Positions 1 through 7,856 are shown, counted from the first letter of the stretch. The stretch: 14,875 nucleotides of DNA from DATJJW01 sp035491935 (GCA_035491935.1 DATJJW010000012.1:1-14875), one strand, 5' to 3'. Notes: a model not told the origin generated them from the sequence alone. Translations and numbers: made by a program.

Positions 1-1
1 A

Positions 2-355
2 AATGACCACCTCGTGTCGCTCGATCCTTGGTTCGCCTATCTCGAAAACTTCCGCCACGCGCTGGCTCATCGCGTACCGATCTACGTGCCGCCTAGCACA
101 CTCACACCCTCTCAGAGCTTAAAGTACCAGCTTCTCAGTGAAGCGATGGCAGCTGCTGGCAAATCCCACCAACACGAGAGATTCTTAGAACTTGCGGCCG
201 AGCGAGAAGCTCTTGGCACTTTTAGTGCCGTAATGCTGCATTCCTTCCAAGAAGGCAGCGATCTCGTTTACTTTCATGGACAGATGCTAGAAGACTTCAA
301 GGTTATTGATGAACTGGCAACAGCAGTGTTGAGAATAATCCAAATGAAACTGTGA
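2..355 (+). CDS. hypothetical protein, C-terminal part (5' end outside window)
   Basis: The reading frame is open from the first bases (in-frame residues NDHLV precede the first possible GTG at position 14) and ends at TGA 353-355, so this is most likely the C-terminal part of a longer protein cut by the window edge. I do not recognise a characterised family. The visible 118 residues look soluble and mostly helical, rich in aromatic residues and histidine near the start (DPWFAYLENFRHALAHR) with a charged helix in the middle (HERFLELAAEREALG). No membrane segment, signal peptide or known catalytic motif is visible. GC content and codon choice (many A/T third positions, for example TTA, AGA, AAA and ATA) differ clearly from all other genes here, which suggests acquisition by transfer or the end of an accessory segment. 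A start at GTG 14 is possible, but no ribosome binding site precedes it. Confidence 0.6.
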   Translation, partial: NDHLVSLDPWFAYLENFRHALAHRVPIYVPPSTLTPSQSLKYQLLSEAMAAAGKSHQHERFLELAAEREALGTFSAVMLHSFQEGSDLVYFHGQMLEDFKVIDELATAVLRIIQMKL

Positions 356-467
356 TCTGATCCATATGGGGGCGCCTACTGTGTGAATTTCTATTGAATA
401 AATTCTGCCTGCGCTAGGCCATCGTCCTTCCAAGATCTTGTGATCCGACGCTAAGCTTGTTATCCTT
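356..467. other. AT-richer intergenic gap at a composition boundary
   Basis: This 112-base stretch separates the low-GC gene at the left edge from the convergent PAS_5 gene. It is clearly richer in A/T than the DNA to its right. I see no clear terminator with a T-run, no tRNA-like fold and no direct repeat that would mark an attachment site. Confidence 0.4.
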
Positions 468-989
468 TCACCCTCTCCGATGAAACGTCACCACGCCCAG
501 CAGCATGCGGGGCGCACCCTGGTTGTCGCGCAAGGGCAGCAGCAGGTGGCGGTAATGCATGTGCGGGCGGTTGAGCCAGCCGAGCGTGCGGTCGATGAGC
601 GAGGCCTTGCCCTCGGTCGAGACGGCGCGGAATTCCTCCTGGGCCTCCGAGAGCAGCGGGCAGGGGATCTGGCTGAGGAGGATGCCTTCGAGCCTCTTCA
701 GCAACTCCAGGCAGACTTCCGTGCCGGCGAGCCGGCAGCGGAAGTCGTCGGTGCCATAGGCTTCCCAGATCACCAGGCTGGGCAGGGCCTTGACGAGGTC
801 GGCGGGGTCGATGTCCGCGCGGCGCGGCATGGTCTCGGTGCCGCGCTTGGCCAGCCAGTAATCCAGCACCAGCCGATGGCGATCGCGCAACTCGGGCCGC
901 GGGATGGCCTCGATGGGCCCGATGAAGCGGAAGAGCGTCTCCTCGCGCGCGGGGTCGAAAGCTGTGCGGCGTCCCAGGATAGTCGGCAC
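468..989 (-). CDS. PAS_5 domain protein
   Basis: This is a PAS_5-type protein (DUF1457-like) of about 173 residues. Family members are common in Alphaproteobacteria and are presumed sensory or regulatory adaptors; no ligand or partner is known to me. The core runs from LVLDYWLAKRG through MPRRADIDPADL and LPSLVIWEAYGTDDFRCRL, the usual N-terminal signature: a YW followed by a P-R-x-D-I-D-P turn, then the beta-strand with F-R-x-R-L-x-G-T. The C-terminus (HYRHLLLPLRD, MLLGVVTF) matches the last PAS strands. No kinase, cyclase or output domain is attached. I chose GTG at 987-989 because an AGGGAG ribosome binding site lies 7 bases upstream; a longer form from TTG at 1050-1052 (194 residues) lacks a comparable site. 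The gene stands alone: the unrelated low-GC gene converges on it and palindromic repeats lie upstream. Confidence 0.8.
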   Translation of the reverse strand: MPTILGRRTAFDPAREETLFRFIGPIEAIPRPELRDRHRLVLDYWLAKRGTETMPRRADIDPADLVKALPSLVIWEAYGTDDFRCRLAGTEVCLELLKRLEGILLSQIPCPLLSEAQEEFRAVSTEGKASLIDRTLGWLNRPHMHYRHLLLPLRDNQGAPRMLLGVVTFHRRG

Positions 990-1117
990 CGGATGGCTCC
1001 CTCGGCCAATGAATGGCGGCCCCACTTTCGGTCGGTTCCGTCTCGTCCGCAAGGGGCGAAACCGCCGGATCGGCGTATTAGAGTGTCGATCCTTTAATCC
1101 GAACCATCTTTCCCGCT

Positions 1118-1178
1118 CGTCATGGCCGGGCTTGTCCCGGCCATCTCGTGGATCACCGGGTCAAGCCCGGTGATGACG
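1118..1178. repeat. head-to-head pair of REP-like palindromes
   Basis: There are two hairpins. The first has stem ATGGCCGGG / CCCGGCCAT (1122-1130 and 1136-1144) with loop CTTGT. The second has stem ATCACCGGG / CCCGGTGAT (1152-1160 and 1166-1174) with loop TCAAG. The two units are arranged as an inverted pair, with CGTCAT at 1118-1123 mirrored by ATGACG at 1173-1178, so the 61 bases form one larger imperfect inverted repeat. The half-unit CCGGGCTTGWCCCGG is a common intergenic theme in alphaproteobacterial genomes, and the arrangement resembles the BIMEs of enterobacteria. A role in transcript 3'-end protection or nucleoid contacts is only an analogy. Confidence 0.75.
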
Positions 1179-1256
1179 GAAAAAACGGTTCAATCATCGA
1201 TCCATATTTTACGATCGGTGCCCTAATTCAACCTGGCCTACTAACTCAACCTATCG

Positions 1257-1283
1257 CCATGGCCGGGCTTGACCCGGCCATGG
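1257..1283. repeat. single REP-like palindrome
   Basis: This perfect hairpin has an 11-base stem, CCATGGCCGGG / CCCGGCCATGG, and a CTTGA loop. It is the same CCGGGCTTGACCCGG core as the pair at 1118-1178, but as a single unit. It lies about 70 bases from the mdh terminator and is not followed by a T-run on either strand, so it is better read as a repeat-family member than as a terminator. Confidence 0.75.
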
Positions 1284-1322
1284 CGGCGGGGGTGGGGGAG
1301 ACGACGGCCTTATTCCGAATAC

Positions 1323-1354
1323 GAAAAAGGCCGGAGCGTCGCCGCCCCGGCCTT
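1323..1354 (-). terminator. Rho-independent terminator of mdh
   Basis: Read on the minus strand, an 8-base stem AAGGCCGG / CCGGCCTT (1347-1354 with 1327-1334) and a 12-base loop are followed by a run of T (TTTTT with the stem end), then CGT. It begins 23 bases after the mdh stop codon. GC-rich stem plus T-tract at the right distance is the standard intrinsic terminator layout. Confidence 0.8.
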
Positions 1355-1376
1355 CATCGTCTCTATGCCTGAAGGC

Positions 1377-2360
<984 letters not shown>

Positions 2361-2403
2361 GGCTGGTGAACTCCCAAGTGAAGGTTAGGCTGGGGTTGGC
2401 GCA

Positions 2404-2409
2404 GTTATA
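2404..2409 (-). promoter_or_regulatory. candidate -10 box of the mdh promoter
   Basis: The minus-strand hexamer TATAAC matches five of six bases of the sigma-70 -10 consensus and would give a leader of roughly 35-40 bases before the mdh ATG. The hexamer 17 bases further upstream (GTTCCA) is a poor -35, so the call rests on the -10 alone. Confidence 0.35.
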
Positions 2410-2441
2410 GCGTGTCGCTCGCGCAATGGAACTGAAAACCA

Positions 2442-2460
2442 GGCTGCGCCCGGCGCAGCC
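2442..2460. repeat. perfect GC-rich hairpin in the mdh/dioxygenase divergent region
   Basis: GGCTGCGC / GCGCAGCC forms an 8-base stem with a 3-base CCG loop. Read on the minus strand it is followed by GGTTTTC, a weak T-tract; read on the plus strand there is none. It lies between two divergent genes and upstream of the candidate mdh -10 box, so it would not be inside the mdh leader predicted here. It may be an operator or a chance palindrome. Confidence 0.4.
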
Positions 2461-2580
2461 CAGCCCTTATTCGCATTTGGCACGAGTTCCGGCGTCACCG
2501 GTGAGGGAATCCGGCCCGAGAGCACCCATATGATCCGGCACTCCCATGGCGGGAGGCGGATCAAGGAGACCGAGAGCAGC

Positions 2581-3360
2581 ATGTTCCCGACAGTTTTCGT
2601 CAGCCACGGCTCGCCCGCCATGGTGCTGAGCGATGTCGCGGCCAGGGACTTCCTGGCGGGTCTGGGCCGGGCGATCGGCCGGCCCAGCGCCATCCTCGTC
2701 GTCTCGGCCCATTGGGAGACGCGGGCACCGACGGTCGGCACGGCGCTCCGGCCGCAGACGATCCATGATTTCCACGGCTTCCCGGCGCCGCTCTATCAAC
2801 TGCGCTATCCGGCGCCCGGCGCGCCCGATCTGGCCCATGAGGTGACCGGCCTGCTGCGTGCCGCCGGGTTCGAGGCGGCGGAGGATGCGGCGCGCGGCCT
2901 CGACCATGGCGCCTGGGCGCCCTTGCTGCTGATGTATCCCGAGGCCGACATCCCGGTCGTGCCGCTGTCCCTGCAAGGCGGCCTCGGCCCCGCCCATCAT
3001 GTCGATATCGGCAGGGCGCTGGCGCCGCTGCGCGACAGGGATGTGCTGGTGCTGGGCTCCGGCAGCTTCACCCACGATCTCTCGCGCTTCCGCAGCGGCC
3101 GCGACATCGATGCGACCGCGCATCCCGACACGGAGGCGTTCGCCGGATGGATGGACAAGGCGCTGCAGGAAGGGCGCCGCGCCGATCTGTTGGCCTACCG
3201 GCGCCTGGCGCCCTTCGCCGTCGAGAACCACCCGACCGAGGAACACCTGCTGCCGCTCTTCGTCGCGCTGGGCGCCGCCGGGCCGGAAGCCAGGGGCGAG
3301 CATCTGCACGGCAGTACGACTTACGGCTTCCTGCGCATGGACACCTATGCCTTTCGGTGA
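2581..3360 (+). CDS. DODA-type (YgiD-like) extradiol ring-cleavage dioxygenase
   Basis: This is a class III extradiol dioxygenase of the LigB fold, 259 residues, related to Escherichia coli YgiD and plant DOPA 4,5-dioxygenase. The family cleaves catechol rings such as L-DOPA in vitro; the natural bacterial substrate is not established. The N-terminal SHGSP (H9), SAHWE (H44), GSFTHD (H165) and PTEEHLLPL (H222) correspond to the family's metal-binding and active-site histidines. The conserved block FHGFPAPLYQLRYPAPGAP (64-82) is typical. I chose ATG 2581 because family members begin with a short M-x-P-x-x-F-V-S-H-G-S-P lead; AAGGAG at 2563-2568 lies 12 bases upstream, slightly far. A longer in-frame start at 2530 would add 17 residues lacking in the family. 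It diverges from mdh and has no catabolic neighbours. Confidence 0.9.
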   Translation: MFPTVFVSHGSPAMVLSDVAARDFLAGLGRAIGRPSAILVVSAHWETRAPTVGTALRPQTIHDFHGFPAPLYQLRYPAPGAPDLAHEVTGLLRAAGFEAAEDAARGLDHGAWAPLLLMYPEADIPVVPLSLQGGLGPAHHVDIGRALAPLRDRDVLVLGSGSFTHDLSRFRSGRDIDATAHPDTEAFAGWMDKALQEGRRADLLAYRRLAPFAVENHPTEEHLLPLFVALGAAGPEARGEHLHGSTTYGFLRMDTYAFR

Positions 3361-3457
3361 AAGCGGTGCTTTCCGGGGTACCGACCCCCAAGGCTGGCGC
3401 CGGGGCCGATCGGTCCCATATTGAAGGGAACGCTCCCACCGGCGAAAGGCATCGACC

Positions 3458-3919
3458 ATGACGATCCCTTCCATCCGGATGCTCGGCCTGGCCCCGACCT
3501 TTCCGGTCGCTGCCTGCCTGGTCGCCGTTCTTTTCCTGCCGGCATCCTCCGCCCGGGCCCAGCTGGGCGGGCTGCTGAACCAGAATGACGGCAATTCCAG
3601 CAGCCTGCCGGGCGGCTTCGGCAATGTGCTGCAGGGCCAGTCGCTGACCTCCGGCAGCACCGGCAACGTCGCCGGGCTGCTGCAATACTGCATCCAGAAC
3701 AATTACCTGGACGCCGGCGGTGCTGCCTCGGTGAAGGACGGGCTGATGAAGAAGCTCGGCCGCAACGCTACTTCGGCGCCGGGATATGGCGACGGCGCCA
3801 GTGGCGTCATCGATAACGCCAATGGCCACAAGCTCGACCTCAGCGGTGCCGGCCTCAAGCAGCAGGCGGCCCGGCAGGTCTGCAACCAGGTGCTGAGCCA
3901 GGGTAAATCCATGATGTAA
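3458..3919 (+). CDS. DUF2501 (YjjA-like) secreted protein
   Basis: This 153-residue exported protein belongs to the DUF2501 family, which includes E. coli YjjA; its function is unknown. A hydrophobic signal segment at about 13-30 ends in SARA, with probable cleavage before QLGGLLNQ (residue 35). The mature part starts with a Gly/Ser/Asn-rich stretch, then the family core LLQYCIQNNYLDAGGAASVKDGLMKKLG (about 74-101) and a C-terminal helix (GLKQQAARQVCNQVLSQGKSMM). Two cysteines, C78 and C142, could form a disulfide in the periplasm. The ATG at 3458 has only a weak GAAAGG upstream; a second in-frame ATG at 3479 would shorten the signal peptide but leave the hydrophobic core. It lies 97 bases after the dioxygenase and 93 bases before the beta-lactamase on the same strand, so cotranscription is possible but not shown. 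Confidence 0.85.
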   Translation: MTIPSIRMLGLAPTFPVAACLVAVLFLPASSARAQLGGLLNQNDGNSSSLPGGFGNVLQGQSLTSGSTGNVAGLLQYCIQNNYLDAGGAASVKDGLMKKLGRNATSAPGYGDGASGVIDNANGHKLDLSGAGLKQQAARQVCNQVLSQGKSMM

Positions 3920-4012
3920 ACGGTGTCGCGATCGGCAATAGAGCCTGTCGATCGATCGAGACCGGTGCTATGCCGTGCCGAATGGGGTTTCTGACATCGG
4001 TACGGTTTCCAG

Positions 4013-5173
4013 ATGAGATTCTACTTCGCCGGGATGGCGGCAATGATTCTGCTCGCTGCCGGCTTTTCCGTGGGCCATGCCGCCGATCTGCCGGTGGACC
4101 GCATCGGCCCGATCCTGGATCGGACGATCCGGCCGTTGATGGCGCGCGATGAGATCCCCGGCATGGCGATCGGCGTCATCGTCGACGGCAAGCCTCATAT
4201 CTTCGACTATGGCGTGGCCTCGATCGCGACCAACAAGCCGGTCGCCGACGGCACGCTGTTCGAGCTGGGTTCCATCAGCAAGACCTTTACCGCGACCCTC
4301 GCCGCCTGGGCAGCGGTCGAGGGCCGGCTGTCGATGTCGGACCCGGTGGCAAAATACCTGCCAGTGCTGCGCGACAAGCCCTTCGGCCGGGTGAGGCTGC
4401 TGGATCTCGCCACGCATACCACGGGCGGCCTGCCGGTCCAGGTGCCGGACGAGGTGCACAACACCGCCCAGCTGATGGACTATTTCCAGGCCTGGCACCC
4501 GGCCCGTCCGCGCGGCACCTATCGCACCTACACGAATATCGGCATCGGCACGCTGGGGCTGATCACGGCGAAAAGCATGGACCAGGATTTCGCCACGCTG
4601 ATGCAGCAATGGCTGTTCCCGGCGCTTGGCATGAAGGACAGCTATGTACATCTGCCCGCGGCGAAGATGGCCGACTATGCCCAGGGCTATACCAGCACGG
4701 GCCAGCCGATCCGCATGGCGCCGGGCGTGCTCGACGACGAGGCTTACGGCATCCGCACGACCATCGGCGACATGACCCGGTTCCTCGCCGCCAATATGGG
4801 GCTGGTGGCGTTGGATAGCGGGCTGCGCCGCGCGATCGCGGCGACCCATACCGGCTATTTCACAATAGGCGACATGACCCAGGATTTGATCTGGGAGCAG
4901 TATCTCTACCCGGTGACTTTGCAGAGCCTGCTCGACGGCAACGGCACGGCGATGCTCCTCAAGCCGACGCTGGTGACGGCGATCGAGCCGCCCCAGGCGC
5001 CCGAGGCCGATAGCTGGATCAACAAGACCGGATCCACCAACGGCTTCTCGGCCTATATCGCCTTCGTTCCGGCGCTGCGCCTCGGCATCGTCATGCTGGC
5101 CAACAGGAACTTCCCGATCGACGATCAGGTGAGGGCGGCCTACACCATCCTCAATGCCCTTACCGAACCTTGA
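4013..5173 (+). CDS. class C (AmpC-type) serine beta-lactamase family protein
   Basis: This 386-residue exported serine hydrolase is of the class C beta-lactamase fold, expected to act in the periplasm on beta-lactams by acylation of an active-site serine. The signal peptide covers about 1-23 (cleavage GHA/ADL). Motif 1 is S87-I-S-K90, preceded by FELGSISKTFTA as in AmpC. Motif 2 is Y173-T-N175, where classical AmpC has Y-A-N. Motif 3 is K338-T-G340, in the block NKTGSTNGFSAYIAFVP. Length and all three motifs in order match true AmpC enzymes better than the broader EstB/DD-peptidase relatives, but activity and spectrum cannot be read from sequence. No divergent ampR (LysR) gene is present, so the classical induction circuit is absent here. 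The start has no strong ribosome binding site. It is followed 87 bases later by a MarR gene with its own promoter. Confidence 0.88.
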   Translation: MRFYFAGMAAMILLAAGFSVGHAADLPVDRIGPILDRTIRPLMARDEIPGMAIGVIVDGKPHIFDYGVASIATNKPVADGTLFELGSISKTFTATLAAWAAVEGRLSMSDPVAKYLPVLRDKPFGRVRLLDLATHTTGGLPVQVPDEVHNTAQLMDYFQAWHPARPRGTYRTYTNIGIGTLGLITAKSMDQDFATLMQQWLFPALGMKDSYVHLPAAKMADYAQGYTSTGQPIRMAPGVLDDEAYGIRTTIGDMTRFLAANMGLVALDSGLRRAIAATHTGYFTIGDMTQDLIWEQYLYPVTLQSLLDGNGTAMLLKPTLVTAIEPPQAPEADSWINKTGSTNGFSAYIAFVPALRLGIVMLANRNFPIDDQVRAAYTILNALTEP

Positions 5174-5194
5174 GCGGATGGCTATTAGTAAAAT

Positions 5195-5211
5195 TATTTG
5201 ACTATCAAATA
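5195..5211. promoter_or_regulatory. candidate MarR operator: perfect inverted repeat
   Basis: TATTTGACTATCAAATA is a perfect 7-base inverted repeat (TATTTGA / TCAAATA) with a 3-base centre. It lies 50 bases before the marR start and overlaps the predicted -35 box. Dyads of this size and AT-rich character are typical binding sites of dimeric MarR-family repressors, which often repress their own gene. That this protein binds it is inference from position and symmetry. Confidence 0.6.
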
Positions 5212-5226
5212 CCTTGTCCATATCGT
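5198..5226 (+). promoter_or_regulatory. candidate sigma-70 promoter of the marR gene
   Basis: TTGACT (5198-5203, five of six to the consensus) and TATCGT (5221-5226, four of six) are separated by exactly 17 bases. Transcription would start near 5233, giving a leader of about 28 bases. The region is distinctly AT-rich against a GC-rich background. The -35 hexamer sits inside the inverted repeat at 5195-5211, so repressor binding would block polymerase. Confidence 0.5.
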
Positions 5227-5260
5227 CGGGCCGTGATGTCGCTCCATCGACGAGGCTCCC

Positions 5261-5725
5261 ATGACCGACGATATCTCACCCTGCGTTCTCGCCCTGCCCC
5301 TGCCGGCCTTCCTGCGCGCCGCGCGCAACGTCTACAGCGTGGTGATCCGCAAGGCGCTGGCCGAGGTCGATTGCGATGACATGCCGCGCAACGGCGTCTA
5401 TGTCATCGGCGCCATCGCCCGTACCGGCGCGCCGCTCAGCCAGATCATCAAGGAGCTGGGCGTCTCGAAGCAGGTCGCCGGCCAGGTGGTCGATGCGCTG
5501 GTGCTGCGCGGCTATATCGAGCGCACCGTCGATCCGGAGGATCGCCGCCGGCTGAACGTCACGCTGACCGAACGCGGCAAAGCCGCGGCGGCGGCCGCGC
5601 GCAAGGCGGTCGACGGGCTGGAGGCGGAACTGACGACCCGTGTCGGCGTCGATTACCTCGCCCATGCCAAGGCGACCCTGGCCGCGCTCATCGACTATCA
5701 CGAGCAGAATGGCCTGGGTGGCTAG
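5261..5725 (+). CDS. MarR family winged-helix transcriptional regulator
   Basis: This 154-residue dimeric DNA-binding regulator of the MarR family usually represses genes until a small phenolic or oxidant signal releases it. The helix-turn-helix lies at about 58-85 (PLSQIIKELGVSKQVAGQVV), and the wing with the family signature DPEDRRRLNVTLTERG at 91-106. Flanking helices at 12-35 and 107-148 would form the dimer interface. Cysteines C8 and C38 are present, but neither sits in an obvious OhrR-like sensing position. The ATG has GAGG at 5252-5255, and no in-frame upstream alternative exists. The gene follows the beta-lactamase on the same strand but appears to have its own promoter and operator. 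The target genes cannot be told from sequence; autoregulation is the simplest reading. Confidence 0.9.
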   Translation: MTDDISPCVLALPLPAFLRAARNVYSVVIRKALAEVDCDDMPRNGVYVIGAIARTGAPLSQIIKELGVSKQVAGQVVDALVLRGYIERTVDPEDRRRLNVTLTERGKAAAAAARKAVDGLEAELTTRVGVDYLAHAKATLAALIDYHEQNGLGG

Positions 5726-5755
5726 GTGTTTAGTCCCGCCGAGTAGTGGTGCATC

Positions 5756-5799
5756 ATCGATCCTGGATCGTCAGGAGGAAGCTGCCTATAGGGATCGAT
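5756..5799. terminator. possible bidirectional terminator between converging genes
   Basis: ATCGATCC (5756-5763) and GGATCGAT (5792-5799) form an inverted repeat with a 28-base loop, in the 73-base gap between the converging marR and TIGR02444 genes. There is no clear T-run on either strand, and an internal GGATCG offers competing pairing. Position favours a terminator; structure is only modest support. Confidence 0.3.
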
Positions 5800-6293
5800 C
5801 AATCCGCCAGCGCCGTCAGGATGGCGGTCACCGCGTCCATGTCGAGCGTCGTGCCGATATAGGCGGCATAGATGTCGAGATGCCGGGAGGCCAGATCGAC
5901 CACCGGTTCGGTGGAGGGCTGGAGTGGCGGCAGCGCCTCGATCATCCGGCGCTGCACCACCCGTTCGGCGTCGAGCTCGGCCGCCTGGACCAGCTTGCGG
6001 GTGGCGTCCTCGCCCATCGGCTTCATCTTGCGGCGGAGCGCGCGCAGCGGCTCGACCACCTCGTGGCGCCAGGGGGCGGCCGCTTCGTCCAGCACGCGCA
6101 GCTCGGCGGCGCCGACCGCCTGGCCCAGCGTCGCGAGATGCAACAGGAGCAGCATCAGATTGACGTCGACGCCGTTGCCATCCTGCAAGGTCAGGCAGGC
6201 CGGGGCGACGCCGGGCTTGCCATAAAGGGCGACCGCCCATTGCCAAAAGGCCCCGGGCGTGGGCGGAAGGTTCGCGGGCGATGTTTGCGTCAT
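5799..6293 (-). CDS. TIGR02444 family protein
   Basis: This conserved protein of unknown function belongs to the TIGR02444 (DUF2390) family, found in many Proteobacteria. The signature is in the N-terminal third: FWQWAVALYGKPGVAPACL followed by LQDGNGVDVNLMLLLLHLA. The rest is helical and charged, with an Arg/Lys-rich segment (PLRALRRKMKP). There is no signal peptide; the leucine run LMLLLLHL belongs to the family core and is not clearly a membrane segment. I chose ATG 6291-6293 (164 residues) because the family begins shortly before the FW motif and this leaves 54 bases for the divergent ubiD promoter. Longer starts at 6308 and 6329 are possible, none with a convincing ribosome binding site. 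It converges on marR and diverges from ubiD; neither neighbour suggests a function. Confidence 0.8.
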   Translation of the reverse strand: MTQTSPANLPPTPGAFWQWAVALYGKPGVAPACLTLQDGNGVDVNLMLLLLHLATLGQAVGAAELRVLDEAAAPWRHEVVEPLRALRRKMKPMGEDATRKLVQAAELDAERVVQRRMIEALPPLQPSTEPVVDLASRHLDIYAAYIGTTLDMDAVTAILTALAD

Positions 6294-6347
6294 GAGGTTT
6301 CTTAGCATATTCCGGAGCGTAACGGCCATTCTTCGACGTGACGCCCC

Positions 6348-7856
6348 ATGCCCTATGATTCCCTTCGCGATTTCATCCAGCGCCTCGAAGCCGCCGGCAA
6401 GCTAGTGCGGGTCAAGGCCCCGGTCTCGACCCATCTGGAGATGACCGAGATCCAGACGCGCCTGCTGGCGGAGCAGGGGCCGGCGGTGCTGTTCGAGAAT
6501 CCGGTCACGGCCGATGGCCGACCGTCCGCCATGCCGGTGCTGGTCAATCTGTTCGGCACGGTCGAGCGCGTCGCCTGGGGCATGGACCGGGAGCCGGCGG
6601 GGTTGCGCGAGGTGGGCGAGACGCTGGCCTTCCTGAAGCAGCCGGAGCCGCCGGGCGGCTGGCGCGAGGCGCTGGAGATGCTGCCGCTGCTCAAGACCGT
6701 GCTGGCGATGAAGCCGAAATCCGTGCGCTCGGCCCCGTGCCAGGAGGTCGTATGGCAGGGCGACGACATCGATCTCGGCCGTCTGCCGATCCAGGGCTGC
6801 TGGCCGGGCGAGCCGGCGCCGCTCATCACCTGGCCGCTGGTCGTGACCAAGGGTCCGGGCGATGCGCGTGAGGACGGCTTCAACCTCGGCATCTACCGCA
6901 TGCAGGTGACGGGCCGCGACACGACCTTGATGCGCTGGCTGAAGCATCGCGGCGGCGCCCAGCATTACCGGCGCTGGGGCCATGAGAAACAGGTGGCGTT
7001 GCCGGCCGCCGCGGTCATCGGCGCCGATCCCGCGACCATCCTGGCCGCGGTGACGCCGGTGCCGGACACGCTGTCGGAATACCAGTTCGCCGGTCTCCTG
7101 CGGGGCAAGAAGCTGGAGCTGGTCGATTGCAAGACCGTGCCCTTGAAGGTGCCGGCCAATGCCGAGATCGTCATCGAAGGCCATGTGCTGCTCGACCAGT
7201 TCGGCGACGAGGGGCCGTATGGCGACCACACCGGCTACTACAACGCGGTCGAACCCTTCCCGGTGTTCCAGGTCAGCGCCATCACCATGCGGCGCGACCC
7301 GATCTATCTTTCGACCTTCACCGGCCGGCCGCCGGACGAACCCTCGGTGCTGGGCGAAGGGCTGAATGAGGTGTTCATTCCGCTGCTGGTCCAGCAATTC
7401 CCCGAGATCGTCGATTTCTGGCTGCCGCCCGAAGGATGTTCTTACAGGATCGCCGTGGTGTCGATCCGCAAGGCCTATCCGGGTCACGCCAAGCGGGTGA
7501 TGATGGGCATCTGGTCGTTCCTGCGCCAGTTCATGTACACGAAGTTCGTCATCGTCGTGGATGACGACATCGATGCGCGCGACTGGAAGGACGTGATGTG
7601 GGCGGTGTCGACGCGCATGGACCCGGCGCGCGACATCACCGTCATCGAAGGCACGCCGATCGATTATCTCGACTTCGCCTCGCCGGAAAGCGGGCTGGGC
7701 GGAAAACTGGGCATGGACGCCACCAACAAATGGCCGCCCGAGACCCACCGCGAATGGGGCACCAAGCTGCGCATGGCCGACGAGGTCATCGACGAGGTCA
7801 CGCGCAAATGGGCCGGCTATGGCCTGCCCGGCAGCGGCAAGCCGATCTGGCGATAG
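6348..7856 (+). CDS. ubiD: UbiD family prenylated-FMN decarboxylase (4-hydroxy-3-polyprenylbenzoate decarboxylase)
   Basis: This 502-residue enzyme is very close in length to E. coli UbiD (497). It would remove the carboxyl group of 4-hydroxy-3-polyprenylbenzoate in ubiquinone biosynthesis, using prenylated FMN made by UbiX (not in this window). Cofactor and metal residues are visible: N179 and R184 in NLGIYRMQ, then RHGG-like KHRGGAQHYR (200-208), and the acidic pair E288 and D293 in EGPYGDHTGYYN. This is the Arg-Glu-Asp/Glu arrangement of the family, with Asp at the second acid as in UbiD proper. The N-terminal SLRDFIQRLEAAGKLVRV is also typical. The start ATG is preceded by only a weak ribosome binding site. 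Some UbiD relatives act on other aromatic acids; overall similarity favours the quinone role. The stop codon touches the large palindrome downstream. Confidence 0.92.
   Translation: MPYDSLRDFIQRLEAAGKLVRVKAPVSTHLEMTEIQTRLLAEQGPAVLFENPVTADGRPSAMPVLVNLFGTVERVAWGMDREPAGLREVGETLAFLKQPEPPGGWREALEMLPLLKTVLAMKPKSVRSAPCQEVVWQGDDIDLGRLPIQGCWPGEPAPLITWPLVVTKGPGDAREDGFNLGIYRMQVTGRDTTLMRWLKHRGGAQHYRRWGHEKQVALPAAAVIGADPATILAAVTPVPDTLSEYQFAGLLRGKKLELVDCKTVPLKVPANAEIVIEGHVLLDQFGDEGPYGDHTGYYNAVEPFPVFQVSAITMRRDPIYLSTFTGRPPDEPSVLGEGLNEVFIPLLVQQFPEIVDFWLPPEGCSYRIAVVSIRKAYPGHAKRVMMGIWSFLRQFMYTKFVIVVDDDIDARDWKDVMWAVSTRMDPARDITVIEGTPIDYLDFASPESGLGGKLGMDATNKWPPETHREWGTKLRMADEVIDEVTRKWAGYGLPGSGKPIWR

Larger units (their letters stand above)
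990..1376. other. intergenic region with palindromic repeats
   Basis: This gap between the PAS_5 gene and the 3' end of mdh holds a head-to-head pair of palindromes (1118-1178), a third related palindrome (1257-1283) and the mdh terminator (1323-1354). Short frames that cross it have no ribosome binding site or family resemblance, and they read through the palindromes. The remaining part, about 1179-1256, is AT-richer and shows nothing I can name. It could contain the PAS_5 promoter on the minus strand. Confidence 0.6.

Noticed and set aside
1118..1283. A CRISPR-like array from the repeated CCGGGCTTGACCCGG units
   Set aside because: There are only three units, in mixed orientation, with irregular spacing and no cas genes. 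They fit REP-like palindromes.
2467..3702. A 411-codon minus-strand frame across the dioxygenase and DUF2501 genes
   Set aside because: It overlaps two recognised genes on the opposite strand and the gap between them, has no family resemblance, and owes its length to high GC.
3968..5221. A 417-codon minus-strand frame over the beta-lactamase gene
   Set aside because: It is antisense to a protein with signal peptide and all three catalytic motifs; its translation is His/Arg/Gly-rich with no domain pattern.
6402..7748. A 448-codon minus-strand frame over ubiD
   Set aside because: It is entirely within ubiD on the other strand, with shadow-like composition.
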